A stretch of DNA of 64,000 bases. Source: Candidatus Chlorohelix allophototropha. Lineage in GTDB: Bacteria > Chloroflexota > Chloroflexia > Chloroheliales > Chloroheliaceae. The first letter of the stretch is position 1; each line of letters starts with the position of its first letter. The notes beneath the pieces are model-generated. The model did not search any database, was not told where the DNA came from, and worked only from the letters and a program-made list of their open reading frames with translations. The position numbers and the translations under genes were made by a program. Where the stretch lies: assembly GCF_030389965.1 (NCBI RefSeq), contig NZ_CP128400.1, forward strand, positions 2,232,001 through 2,296,000. Direction: 5' to 3'. Shown in pieces: positions 18,449 to 28,035 of the stretch.

Positions 18449-19516
18449 TTAAAGATTTGTTACATGCTGGTTCATAAATAAATACAGCAATGCGCCCATC
18501 ACTATCAAGAGCGCAAACACCGCCCAATATTCTAGGGCTTTGCCGGCGCTGCGTTGCCGATAATCAGAGGGTAGGAAGTAGCCCAAGAAAAGCCCTGACA
18601 ACAAGCCCCCTAGATGCGCCAGATTGTCCACCTGCGGGATGGAAAGCAAAATCACGAAGTTTATCACAGCGGTAAAAACTAGGCTGTTCAGTTGAGAACG
18701 CCCCATTTGCCCGAAAATAAAGCGGTGATTGAGGTAAAAGCCGATTAGTCCGCCCAAAAGCGCGAAGATTGCGCCGCTCGCGCCCACCGAAACTGCGCTT
18801 GGATTGCCCAACCCAAAACTCAAAAGGCTGCCTGATAGCCCACCGAGAAAATAAATCAGCAAAAAACGGGTGCGTCCCATTTGCTGTTCAAGGTGCATGC
18901 CCAAGCTCCACAACGCCAACCCATTGAACACGATATGCAAAAGGCTGGCATGTAAGAACATGGCAGTGAAAAGCCGCCAGATTTCGCCCTGTCGCACCAT
19001 GTCTTTCTGAAGTGCGCCAAGATTTATCAGGGTATCGAGATTAAAGCTACCGAGCGCGCCAATGCTGCCTCTACCCGCTTGAAACGCAAATTCAACCAGA
19101 AATACAAAACCGATTGCGCCCAATATCGTGTAGGTCACAATAGGGCTACTCTGCACATTCCTAACGGGGACAGTGGGCGTGGGGGGTTGTTGCTGCTGCA
19201 CCCCACCGCTGCGATAACCACCGTACATTGATTGGTCAGGTGGGTAACCGCCATTAGTGGGCGGGTTGTTATTCTGCCCGTAAGGGTTTTGGGGATTAGC
19301 CGGATTATAAAAGGTCACAGGCGGTTTATAGGGATTATAGGCTGGCGCGGTTTTCTCCGGTTCAGGCTCTATTCGATAGGGATTAAACTTTTTTGCCGGG
19401 CTTTCCGCGCTTGGGAGAGTATCCCAACTTTTCGGAGGGTAGGGGCTTTCGCGCCGATATTCATCTGGTACGGAAGGTGGCGTATTGTCGTTATCTTCAG
19501 GTTTATATTCGCTCAT
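18449..19516 (-). CDS. Rhomboid-family intramembrane serine protease
   Basis: A Pro/Asn/Tyr-rich cytoplasmic N terminus (about 130 residues) precedes a six-helix rhomboid core. The catalytic Ser is in VGASGAIFALLG and the catalytic His in NLAHLGGLLSG. The FLHASLLHIVFNGLALWSLG segment is the conserved HxxxHxxxN loop. The start at 19516 is preferred because GAGG lies seven bases upstream; an ATG four codons earlier lacks one. It cleaves membrane-anchored proteins within their helix; substrate unknown. Confidence 0.92.
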   Translation of the reverse strand: MSEYKPEDNDNTPPSVPDEYRRESPYPPKSWDTLPSAESPAKKFNPYRIEPEPEKTAPAYNPYKPPVTFYNPANPQNPYGQNNNPPTNGGYPPDQSMYGGYRSGGVQQQQPPTPTVPVRNVQSSPIVTYTILGAIGFVFLVEFAFQAGRGSIGALGSFNLDTLINLGALQKDMVRQGEIWRLFTAMFLHASLLHIVFNGLALWSLGMHLEQQMGRTRFLLIYFLGGLSGSLLSFGLGNPSAVSVGASGAIFALLGGLIGFYLNHRFIFGQMGRSQLNSLVFTAVINFVILLSIPQVDNLAHLGGLLSGLFLGYFLPSDYRQRSAGKALEYWAVFALLIVMGALLYLFMNQHVTNL

Positions 19517-19611
19517 GGTATTCCTCATTTAATAGGCAAAAATTACTACAATCATTATACGCCAGCGCTACTCAATTGTTACACCTGACCGGAGTAGCGA
19601 GATTTCCGATG

Positions 19612-19740
19612 AGCTTTAAGAAATAAATCCGTAAATATGTGAGATTTCCGAAGGGCGGTTCGCGAACCGCCCCTACGAACCAAATCTCATGAGAATCGAT
19701 TGGTAGGGGCGTGGCTCGACACGCCCGCGTTGGGTAGGTG
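19612..19740. repeat. Composite palindromic repeats; fragment of the MITE-like element
   Basis: Positions 19613-19656 match the inner right end of the element at 28036-28243 (AATCCGTAAATATGT, GATTTCCGAAGGGCG). Then come GGGCGGTTCGCGAACCGCCC (19652-19671) and GGGCGTGGCTCGACACGCCC (19706-19725), two hairpins with unrelated arms but the same GGGCG/CGCCC ends. The rest of the gap to 19839 shows nothing else. Confidence 0.65.
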
Positions 19741-19839
19741 CAATTCGAGGGGAGTTGAGAGGGGCGATTAATCAAAATGTGGATGAGAAGGACTCACCCA
19801 CATTTTGTTACTTATTCTAGCGTAGTTGTTGTACTGGCT

Positions 19840-21573
19840 TTATTGCCAAGAATTCCTTGAATTAGGCACACAGGGGCTATAACTATACTGCGAGTTGGTA
19901 GGACCTACCAAGTCGAGGTCTCGTCTAGCCGAATTCATATGCCATAGGTTCGAGGTTGAGCAATTCGGGTTTACATCGTACTCAATGTTAAAAACCGCTT
20001 TACCGTTATCAATAAAACTGCTCTTAAGATAATTGCATTCGCTGTATTGCCAGCATTGCTCGTTCAAACTCCAATCGAAGTATTGCCATAGCTCAGGCGC
20101 TTCAGTGGTATTACCCTTAAGTCCCACTGAAAGTCCAAGCGAGTGCGCTAACGCCGCAATCTTCATATTGTAGTCATTGTTCTGAGCTTTGGTGATAGGG
20201 AAACCAGAGTTATTACTCCAAACTTCGGTTTCATCCGGCTCAACCGCATCAAAGCCTTTGTTTTTGCACCAATTTTGCATGCGGTCTTTCATAATGGGCA
20301 GAATTATATCGGTCTGCCTAATATCTAGCCAATAAGAACCATTCCAGCCCGTATCAGCCTTGCCGATAACCGAGGCGGGGAAACGGCTGGCATCCGAGCG
20401 GTAATTCTCGTAAACTCCGGCATCAATATAGCAAATTACCTTAACGTTTGGTCCAAGCGCGTGCAGTTTGGCAACCGTATCGGCGGTATTGGTTTCACCG
20501 TCAATGTCGTAAACTGTCACATTGGGCAAAACATCTCTGGGATATACGAAATTATCCGATAACTGCCAGTGCCAATGAATGGGCTGGTCGGTGGTGGGCT
20601 TCCAGATTGAACCAACCGGGGCTGGCACAGTAGCAGTAGGCAACGGTGTTGCGGTGGGTGGCACAGGCGTTGACGTAGGCGGAACGGGCGTGTTGGTAGG
20701 CGCTGCCGTTGGCGTGTTAGTAGGGGTTGCCTTTGGTGTGCTGGTAGGCGCTACCGTGGGCGTGTTGGTAGGTACATTGGTAGGTGTCACAGTTGCCGCA
20801 TTGGTAGGCGTTGCGGTCGCGGCGTTGGTAGGCGTTGCCGTTGCCACCTTAGTAGGGGTCGCGGTAGGTGGCACAGGCGTGGCGGTTGGCGGTACACCCG
20901 GTACAATGGTAGAATCGGTTAGGGTAATCTCATCTAGATACACCACCGATTGGGCGGTATTGGTAAGCCCTATCATTTTAAACCCATAGATTGGGGTTGA
21001 AAACAGCGGATTCACCAACGCAGTAACCGGAATGTTATAGATAACCCATTTGTTGGGTACAAGGCTGCCGCCGTATTTTTCCAACGGTACATAAGCGGTG
21101 AGCGGTTTGTCGTTCTTATCCACAAAAGCAACCCCGTATTTTTGCCCTTGCTGACTGGCAAATGCCGCTAAATGCAGAAAAGAATTAGGGGTTATAGTTA
21201 ACGGGCTTACTTTACGCAAATACAATTGCTGGTTGGAAGTGTGGGTAATCAAAGCAATCGAGTACTTGCTGGAATATTTTTGGGCTGTCTCATGAGGATC
21301 GACATCCGCATTTGACCATTCTAACCAACCGGAAGCCAACGCGCCATTATAAATGACCTGCGTTCCGGGCGAGGCGCTTACCGCTGCCGCGTTCGGGGGG
21401 TTAGCGGCGGTGGTGGCGAGGTTTTGCGGCTTAGGTTGGGCGGGTGTGGTGTAAGGCGCATGCGCTTCCACCGCTCCGGTTGAACCCAGACTAAGGACAA
21501 TAACACTGATAAGAACAAAAGCAGTAAGTCCTAATGGCACAAGAATTCTTAACAGCTTACTACGTTTCAACAT
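19840..21573 (-). CDS. Secreted GH114 endo-alpha-1,4-polygalactosaminidase-like protein (copy A)
   Basis: 577 residues. Residues about 8-30 form a signal peptide or anchor helix. A beta-rich module of carbohydrate-binding type follows (about 65-225), then a TP-rich tether of about 90 residues (repeats of TATPTNAA). The C-terminal ~260 residues are a GH114 TIM barrel: CYIDAGVYENYRSDASRFP, GWNGSYWLDIRQTD, FDAVEPDETEVW (acidic catalytic region) and LNEQCWQYSEC. Fungal Ega3 of this family cleaves deacetylated galactosaminogalactan, so this protein probably trims or remodels the polymer made by the locus at 28-42 kb. Ribosome site AGGAGAG. Confidence 0.88.
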   Translation of the reverse strand: MLKRSKLLRILVPLGLTAFVLISVIVLSLGSTGAVEAHAPYTTPAQPKPQNLATTAANPPNAAAVSASPGTQVIYNGALASGWLEWSNADVDPHETAQKYSSKYSIALITHTSNQQLYLRKVSPLTITPNSFLHLAAFASQQGQKYGVAFVDKNDKPLTAYVPLEKYGGSLVPNKWVIYNIPVTALVNPLFSTPIYGFKMIGLTNTAQSVVYLDEITLTDSTIVPGVPPTATPVPPTATPTKVATATPTNAATATPTNAATVTPTNVPTNTPTVAPTSTPKATPTNTPTAAPTNTPVPPTSTPVPPTATPLPTATVPAPVGSIWKPTTDQPIHWHWQLSDNFVYPRDVLPNVTVYDIDGETNTADTVAKLHALGPNVKVICYIDAGVYENYRSDASRFPASVIGKADTGWNGSYWLDIRQTDIILPIMKDRMQNWCKNKGFDAVEPDETEVWSNNSGFPITKAQNNDYNMKIAALAHSLGLSVGLKGNTTEAPELWQYFDWSLNEQCWQYSECNYLKSSFIDNGKAVFNIEYDVNPNCSTSNLWHMNSARRDLDLVGPTNSQYSYSPCVPNSRNSWQ

Positions 21574-22101
21574 ACAAACTCTCCTGATATTCTTCCCGTA
21601 ACTGCTTTCCTAGTAATCAAGCAGTTTGGGCTTAGAAATCTCACTTGCCGATTCCATATTGGAATAGGGCTAATCACTGACCTACACTACAGATGTGTTT
21701 TTAATGAAGGGGGAACCTCGCAAAATACATGAGGTGGCACATGATGGAGATGCAGGTCTTAAAGCAGTTGATGAGACAGAACTGACCCAGCCATTATCAT
21801 TGAATAGCTGGTGCAATTTATTTTATTTTTTGATACTATAATTCTTGATTTTTATTGAGAAATTAACAAGAGTTAAATAGTCCTACATGGGGGCACGATA
21901 TAGTACTATACAAAGTGGGTATTAAAGTCCTATATACGTATATTTTTGAACTCAAATTAGTTAGAATAGTGTGATATTTCGTAACAATATCATTTGCATA
22001 TAATGTAAATATTATAATGTTGCGTCTATTAAAATATTTACATATACTGGTTAAGGAGTTTATAAACCCATTTAATGGCTGTTTTAAAGGAGCGAATAAT
22101 C
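21574..22101. other. Divergent AT-rich intergenic region
   Basis: About 530 bases between the GH114 gene (minus) and the spherulin-4-like gene (plus). It contains a palindrome ATTCCA-TAT-TGGAAT (21651-21665) about 80 bases upstream of the GH114 start, and long AT-rich stretches from 21810 to 22060 likely to hold promoters for both directions. No coding sequence recognised. Confidence 0.4.
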
Positions 22102-22848
22102 ATGCTAAAACTCCCGTGGGATACCGCAAACTATCGTCCCATTACCGCCCGGAATCTCTATACAATTTATTATGGCTGGCTTATCGCCGACCCTGAAGGT
22201 ACGCCTAATCAGGAAGCCCGCGCTATTGCTGCCGCCCGCCCTGAGTTGCTGATTGCCTTTTTCTATACCTTTGAGCCAAAGTACACTAATCTGAGTGAGC
22301 AAGTGCGTAAGCTTATGGCTGATGCCGGAGTGCGCCTTTTCGCGTATGTGGATACCGATTATGGGCGGCGCGACCTTGAAGCGGTACGAGCAGAGGTAAA
22401 TGAATATCTGGCGCAGGACGTAGCCGGAATCTTTTTCGATCAGGTTTATAATTTCTTGGATGATTCTAGGTTAAGCTACTATCAGGAAATAAGCTCGATG
22501 GTGCGAAGCCATACAAAAGCCTTTATTTTCAATACCGGAATTGCCCAACCGGGCGAAGAAATAATGAATGTAACCGATATCATGATGGTAGAACACGATT
22601 GGCGCAAGCTATATCAGGCTAATTCGTGGTTTGCCAAATATCCCCCTGAGCGGTTTATGGGAAATTCCAGCAACGAACACCCCGGCTTGTATTTCGACCA
22701 ACCGATCAATGCCGAGATAGCGGTGCGAGATACTTTGGAGGCATGGGCTAACGGGGTGGGCTGGCACTTCAGCACCGACCGCTATGTATCTTTGCCGACT
22801 TGGTTCTCGGAATATGCCGCCAACTTGAGAGAGGGGCAACCCAAGTAG
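22102..22848 (+). CDS. Spherulin-4 / GH135-like protein, cytoplasmic form
   Basis: 248 residues from the ATG at 22102 (AAAGGAG nine bases before); an ATG at 22075 is less likely. The sequence matches the spherulation-specific family 4 TIM barrel: LFAYVDTDYGRRDLEAV, then DVAGIFFDQVYNFL, then IFNTGI and MMVEHDW. Sph3 (GH135) of Aspergillus, in the same superfamily, cleaves alpha-1,4-GalNAc polymer. From memory its catalytic pair is Asp-Glu in a FFDE-type motif; here it reads FFDQ, so activity is uncertain. There is no signal peptide, unlike Sph3. It lies six bases from the end of the convergent second GH114 gene. Confidence 0.78.
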   Translation: MLKLPWDTANYRPITARNLYTIYYGWLIADPEGTPNQEARAIAAARPELLIAFFYTFEPKYTNLSEQVRKLMADAGVRLFAYVDTDYGRRDLEAVRAEVNEYLAQDVAGIFFDQVYNFLDDSRLSYYQEISSMVRSHTKAFIFNTGIAQPGEEIMNVTDIMMVEHDWRKLYQANSWFAKYPPERFMGNSSNEHPGLYFDQPINAEIAVRDTLEAWANGVGWHFSTDRYVSLPTWFSEYAANLREGQPK

Positions 22849-22854
22849 GCTTGC

Positions 22855-24552
22855 TCACCAGCTATTTTTTGTATCAGGCACACAGGGCGAGTAACGATAT
22901 TTTGAACTGGTAGGATTTACCAAGTTCAAATCTCGGCGGGCTGAGTTCATGTGCCAGCTATTGGCGGTGGAACAAAGCGGGTTCACGTTATACTCGATAT
23001 TAAAGACCGCCTTGCCGTGATCAATGAAGCTGCTTTTTAGGTTATCGCACTCGTCATATTCCCAACACTGCTCGTTCAAAGTCCAGTCGAAATATTGCCA
23101 CAGTTCGCCCGTTTCACTGGTATTGCCCTTCAAGCCCACCGAAAGCCCCGCCGCATGTGCCATTTCGGCAATCTTCATATTATAGAAATTGTTCTGCTCT
23201 TTAGTTATGGCAAAGCCCGAGTCATTACTCCACACTTCGGTTTCATCCGGTTCGATGGCATCAAAGCCTTTATCCTTGCACCAATGCTGGATGCGGTCTT
23301 GCATAATCGGCAACAGAATATCGGTTTGTCTTATATCCAGCCAGTAAGAATTATCCCAGCCTACATCCGCGTTACCGATAACCGAGGCGGGAAAACGCCC
23401 CGCATCCGAGCGGTAAGATTCATAAACCCCCGCATCAAAGTAACAGATTACCTTAATATCAGGACTAAGCGCGTGAAGTTTGGCGACCGTTTCTGCGCTG
23501 GTTTTCTCGCCGTCAATGTCATACACGGTTACATTGGGTAGCACATCGCGCGGATACACAAATTCATCGGAGAGTTGCCAGTGCCAGTGAATTGGTTGGT
23601 CGGGCGTGGGCTTCCACACCGCAAGAGGCACTCCGCCCGAATAGCGCCACTGCAAGTAATGTTGTCCGATATTGCCCATTTCAACCCTAAAGGCTTCCGG
23701 GTTGGTGGGGGTATAGGTCATAACTCTGCGTTCAAAAAGCTGAACCAATACATCCTTCTCTGTCCCCGCCACGTTTGCCTTAATCCAGTAAGCCTCGGTA
23801 ACGGGATAGCCAAACACATTAGCGGTGGGGTTATCGGTATAAACCGCCCCTTTCTGATAGGATGAGCCATTCCAAACCTGCCCCATCAGATTCTGATAAT
23901 CCTGAAAAACTGTCGGTACATTGTGTCCTAGCGTGGGTTCATAATAGCCGATCAACACCTTGGCAGGGGGATTATTCAGGTTAAGGGTTTTGCCCGCTTT
24001 ATCAATCGAAAGCGTAATCGGCTGATTTAGCTGAGCTTGGGCGGTGTTTTCGCCCGGATTAAAGCTTATAACATTTTGAAAACTGGCATAGGTGGGCGCA
24101 AGCGCGTTGCCGCCGTTGGCATTGGAGTCACCCGCTACCGGAATATCGCTAGGCGAAAGTGGCGTGAATATATTATCACCGTCTTGGCGTTGCCCCGTTA
24201 CCAGTTCTTTGGTGAGTAAGCCATTGGTCACATACTTGCCGTCAGGGGATAACTCCATGCGGCTTTTGTCAAAATATTGCACCAGCCGTTTGCCGCCGGG
24301 CGCTTCCTGATAATCTTCCTGCAAAACCGCCAGCGAGTTTGGACCCCAAGTGAAGCCCCGTCCCGCGCCCGGCACGTCATTCACATACTTATCGCTGTAT
24401 TCCCACATAGCATTGAACTTGGGATTGGCAACAGCGGGGGCGGATTCGGCGGGATGGGGCGCATAGGCGATAATGAATATAGAAATGACAAGGGCAATCA
24501 GTAAAAAAAGCACCAATAAAAAGCGCATATTTCGGGTGGTAACAACGTGCAT
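22855..24552 (-). CDS. Secreted GH114 endo-polygalactosaminidase-like protein (copy B)
   Basis: 565 residues. An N-terminal hydrophobic anchor (about 10-32) is followed by a ~270-residue domain with FDKSRMELSPDGKYVTNGLL and PTNPEAFRVEMGN. I associate this type of domain with secreted Chloroflexota proteins; its function is unknown. The last ~250 residues are a GH114 domain very similar to copy A (CYFDAGVYESYRSDAGRFP; FDAIEPDETEVW; LNEQCWEYDEC). Start 24552 is chosen for its GAGG; an ATG seven codons upstream has none. Different N-terminal modules on near-identical catalytic domains suggest duplication with domain exchange. Confidence 0.87.
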   Translation of the reverse strand: MHVVTTRNMRFLLVLFLLIALVISIFIIAYAPHPAESAPAVANPKFNAMWEYSDKYVNDVPGAGRGFTWGPNSLAVLQEDYQEAPGGKRLVQYFDKSRMELSPDGKYVTNGLLTKELVTGQRQDGDNIFTPLSPSDIPVAGDSNANGGNALAPTYASFQNVISFNPGENTAQAQLNQPITLSIDKAGKTLNLNNPPAKVLIGYYEPTLGHNVPTVFQDYQNLMGQVWNGSSYQKGAVYTDNPTANVFGYPVTEAYWIKANVAGTEKDVLVQLFERRVMTYTPTNPEAFRVEMGNIGQHYLQWRYSGGVPLAVWKPTPDQPIHWHWQLSDEFVYPRDVLPNVTVYDIDGEKTSAETVAKLHALSPDIKVICYFDAGVYESYRSDAGRFPASVIGNADVGWDNSYWLDIRQTDILLPIMQDRIQHWCKDKGFDAIEPDETEVWSNDSGFAITKEQNNFYNMKIAEMAHAAGLSVGLKGNTSETGELWQYFDWTLNEQCWEYDECDNLKSSFIDHGKAVFNIEYNVNPLCSTANSWHMNSARRDLNLVNPTSSKYRYSPCVPDTKNSW

Positions 24553-24587
24553 AGTAACCTCACTTTTGCCCAAACTTAGGGCGTTGG

Positions 24588-27500
24588 CTATTTCCAGTGA
24601 GTATCCGGTATTACTTCCAAATAATAGAGATAGGGACGTAAGCGCGTTCCGCCATTATCAGCAAGCGCCAATTGCGTTTGGTTCAGCCATTGTATTGCCT
24701 CAATCGGGTAATTGGCTTGATAGAGCGCCGCCAATTCCCCCTTGTTGGAAGTGCCTAAATACCAGAAACGCAACTCGCCGCTACTATCCGCGCTAACGGC
24801 AAATTGCCGATCCGGTGAAAAGGCTACCAGCGTTATCCCGAATCTGTGACCTGTGAATTCTAGGCTTGGCTTGGCTTTTGCGCCGATGTGTTGGGATAAC
24901 ATGAATTGAGATAATTTGCCCGGCACATCCCACAGGCACACCTCTGCATCGCTTGAACCCGTTAGGATATAAGCCCCATCCGGCGAGAAGGCGACACAAT
25001 TCACCTCCGTGTCATGTGTCTCAAAAGTCACCAGCAGTTTACCGGAAGCGGTATCCCAGAGTCGGGCGGTGTTATCGCTAGAGCCGGTGAGAACTCTGGT
25101 ACTATCGGGTGAAAAAGCGACCGCGTTCACGCTTCCGCTATGTCCTTTGAAAACGGTCAGGAGTCTGCCGCTCTCCAATTCCCACAAACAGGCGGTATTA
25201 TCGCTAGAGCCGGTGAGTCCAAGGCGACTATCCGGCGAAAAAGCTAGGCTGGTTATCTCGCCGCTATGCTCTCTTAAAGTAGCGAGATAACGGTGCGAAC
25301 CTACCTCCCACAAACGCGCGGCGCTATCATTTGAGCCGGATAAGATGTATTTGCTATCGGCAGAAATAGCCACGCAGGTTACATTATCGCTGTGCCCCTC
25401 ATAAGAAGCGAGGAATTTTCCGGAAGAAGCTTCCCACATCCGCGCTACCATATCGCTAGAACCTGTCAAAATATGCCTGCCATCGGTGGAGAAAGCCACG
25501 CCGTTAACCCATTTCCGTTGCCCCTTGAAAGTAAGCAGCAAGCGTCCTGTGCCGCTTTCCCGCTGTCGCGCAGTGTTATCATCGAATCCGGTAAGTATTC
25601 TCAGACCGTCCGCAGAAAAAGCCACGCAAGCTACCACCGAGTTATAGCCTTCAAAGAGGGCTAGAAGTCGCCCCGAACTGGTCTCCCACTGACGAACGCT
25701 TTTATCGGCAGAGCCGGTGAGAAAGCTAGCGCCATCCGGCGAAAATGCCACGCTTCTAATCCAACTGCTATGCTCGCTGAAGGTAAACAGAATATTTCCG
25801 GTGGCGGTTTCCCACAAACGCACCGTGTGGTCATACGACCCCGTTAGTATTTTCTGTCCGTCAGGGGAAAAGGCGACTGCGCTAACGCCGCTATTATGTC
25901 CGCTGTAGAAAGTTAGCAACGCCCCCGAAGCCACTTCCCAAAGACAAGCGGTGTTATCATACGACCCCGTTAGTATTTTCTGCCCATCTGGGGAAAAGGC
26001 GACCGCGCTTACCCAATTGCTGTGACCCTTAAAAGTGGCAAGCAGTTGTGAGGAAGCCACTTCCCAAAGGCAAGCGGTGTTATCATACGACCCCGTTAGT
26101 ATTTTCTGTCCATCTGGGGAAAAGGCGACCGCGCTTACCCCACTGCTATGCCCTTTGAAGGTAGCCAGCAATTGACCGGAAGCGGTTTCCCACAAACGGG
26201 CAGTACCATCAAAAGAGCCAGTAAGTACGCGGCTGCTATCCGGGGAAAAAGCCAGTCCGGTTACTTTGCTGGTGTGCCCTTTATAAATCGCCAAAAGTTT
26301 ACCGCTGCCGAAATCCCACAGACAGGCGGTATTGTCGAAAGAGCCGGAAAGGATTCTTGAGCCATCCGGGGAAAAAGCCAAGTTTCTGACCCAATTCTTA
26401 TGGTCTGGTATTATTTCGGGGGGGGCTGTTTCTTCCGCGCCGATCATTCGCAATTGCTTGAGCCACAAGCGTTGCACCGGATGGGCGCTTGCCACCAACG
26501 CGAAGGGTGCGCCGCTCTCCACCCCACGATTATACAATTGCTGATAAAACAAAGCGGGCAAGCGTTCGGGCCATAAGCCGCTATCGGCTAAAAGCGTTTG
26601 TTCCTCCGCCAGCCAATGCCTTACCTGATTTAGCCTTTGCTTTACTTCCTTAGCCTCCAAGTAGCCCGCAAAATCAATCGCCCTAATTACCTGCGCCAAA
26701 CAGGTCTGGTAGCCATAGCGCAAGGCGCGTTCCTCTAAATGCTTCAGGCTTTCAATTTCTGCCAAAAGCCGCTCGCCTGCCCGCTCTCTTATCAGCCGAT
26801 TGCCCGTTGCCCCTTCAGGGGGGTTATGCGTTTCGACTCTCTCCAGCTTTTGCCCCACTTTCTTGATAAAGGGGTGGATTAGCAATTGGTTATCTGCCAG
26901 CAACTCTATCAAACCGAGTTTACTTAGCTCGTGGCAAGCTTTGGAGAGGGGGCTACCCTCCTCAAGACTCTCGCCTAACCCCCCGGCAAGCCCCAACAAC
27001 CCCGCCGGAATAGGGTAGGATTCGGGGCAATAGGAGGCTAATACCAGCAATTCCTGTGCTTTTACACTGGTAAGCTGTTCCCAGTTCAACCAAATTGCGC
27101 TATTCATAAAGGCAAACAGTCGGGCATTTGCGCTTGGCTGAAAGAGGGGCAGCAATTTTATAAAGAGTTTTTGCACCTGTGCCGCTAAATCTAATAACTT
27201 CAGTTGCGGTTCGCACTCTAGCCGCGCGCGCAACTGCACCAGAATAAGCGGCAAATAGCGGGCAGCTTTGCACAAAATCCGGGCTATCTCGGCTTCCTTC
27301 TCTTTTGAACCCGCCAACGCCTGTTGCAGCAATGCGGCGCGGCTAGAGTTGAGCAATACGCGCAGAGCCAAGTCTTCGGATAGTTTCTCCACTTCGTGCC
27401 GGATGAACTCAGGCTGTTTTCGGCTATCGCGGGTGGTTACCAGAATAGTTGCTTTGAATTCTTCGCCCAAAAGTTGGGGTAGGAATTGCAATAATAAAGC

Positions 27501-27920
27501 CTGATTCTCCACGTTATCCAAAATAAGCAATGCGCCGGGGTGTGCCTGCAAATAGCGGCTGAGTTGGCAAAAGCGTGACGCTTGCGCTGGCTCTTGAGCA
27601 AGCTTTTGGGCTTGAAGATTTGCTTCGGCAAGTGGGAAAGCAGCAACCTCATCAAATTTTGCCAAAGCCGCTTGCCATTCGGCTAGGGAAGTTCCCAAAC
27701 CGGTAACCCAGAAAATACCAGCGGGAAAATAGCTTTTTCCTCTCAGCCAATAAGCCAGTTCAACCGCTAACCCGGTTTTCCCGATACCGCCTGACCCTGA
27801 AATTACCACCAACTTTCCATTGCCTGAATTAATACTTTCGGGTTGGGTACTGAGATAGGCGGCGAGCTTTTCAATTTCGCCGGGGCGGGGTTGGTAGTGC
27901 GGATTGCGCCAATAAGGCAC
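24588..27920 (-). CDS. STAND NTPase with 14 WD40 repeats
   Basis: About 1110 residues. An NB-ARC-type NTPase begins at once, with a P-loop (GSGGIGKTGLAVEL, about residue 45), a Walker B-like strand (ALLILDNVENQ) and a sensor region (ILVTTRDSRKQP). A helical middle section follows to about residue 500. Then come 13 clear WD40 repeats plus a degenerate one, enough for two seven-bladed propellers. Repeats three to five are almost identical in DNA as well, with a 126-base period, so they were copied recently. The GTG at 27920 has no ribosome site; the frame stays open about 85 bases further upstream, so the start is unsure. No effector domain is visible. Likely a signalling or defence-type sensor. 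Confidence 0.88.
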   Translation of the reverse strand: MPYWRNPHYQPRPGEIEKLAAYLSTQPESINSGNGKLVVISGSGGIGKTGLAVELAYWLRGKSYFPAGIFWVTGLGTSLAEWQAALAKFDEVAAFPLAEANLQAQKLAQEPAQASRFCQLSRYLQAHPGALLILDNVENQALLLQFLPQLLGEEFKATILVTTRDSRKQPEFIRHEVEKLSEDLALRVLLNSSRAALLQQALAGSKEKEAEIARILCKAARYLPLILVQLRARLECEPQLKLLDLAAQVQKLFIKLLPLFQPSANARLFAFMNSAIWLNWEQLTSVKAQELLVLASYCPESYPIPAGLLGLAGGLGESLEEGSPLSKACHELSKLGLIELLADNQLLIHPFIKKVGQKLERVETHNPPEGATGNRLIRERAGERLLAEIESLKHLEERALRYGYQTCLAQVIRAIDFAGYLEAKEVKQRLNQVRHWLAEEQTLLADSGLWPERLPALFYQQLYNRGVESGAPFALVASAHPVQRLWLKQLRMIGAEETAPPEIIPDHKNWVRNLAFSPDGSRILSGSFDNTACLWDFGSGKLLAIYKGHTSKVTGLAFSPDSSRVLTGSFDGTARLWETASGQLLATFKGHSSGVSAVAFSPDGQKILTGSYDNTACLWEVASSQLLATFKGHSNWVSAVAFSPDGQKILTGSYDNTACLWEVASGALLTFYSGHNSGVSAVAFSPDGQKILTGSYDHTVRLWETATGNILFTFSEHSSWIRSVAFSPDGASFLTGSADKSVRQWETSSGRLLALFEGYNSVVACVAFSADGLRILTGFDDNTARQRESGTGRLLLTFKGQRKWVNGVAFSTDGRHILTGSSDMVARMWEASSGKFLASYEGHSDNVTCVAISADSKYILSGSNDSAARLWEVGSHRYLATLREHSGEITSLAFSPDSRLGLTGSSDNTACLWELESGRLLTVFKGHSGSVNAVAFSPDSTRVLTGSSDNTARLWDTASGKLLVTFETHDTEVNCVAFSPDGAYILTGSSDAEVCLWDVPGKLSQFMLSQHIGAKAKPSLEFTGHRFGITLVAFSPDRQFAVSADSSGELRFWYLGTSNKGELAALYQANYPIEAIQWLNQTQLALADNGGTRLRPYLYYLEVIPDTHWK

Positions 27921-28035
27921 ATAAAAATATTGGGAAACGCCAGCCTCATCGCCTGCAAAGTTATCTTTATTATTATTTGTTACGAGGTTATAAATTTGAA
28001 CAAAACCCCTTTCTTATTTAGGACTTTGGCTTTTA

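Noticed and set aside
20579-20989. 136-codon Val/Gly repeat ORF opposite the GH114 linker
   Set aside because: It is the antisense of the TP-rich tether; the regularity comes from the linker repeats.
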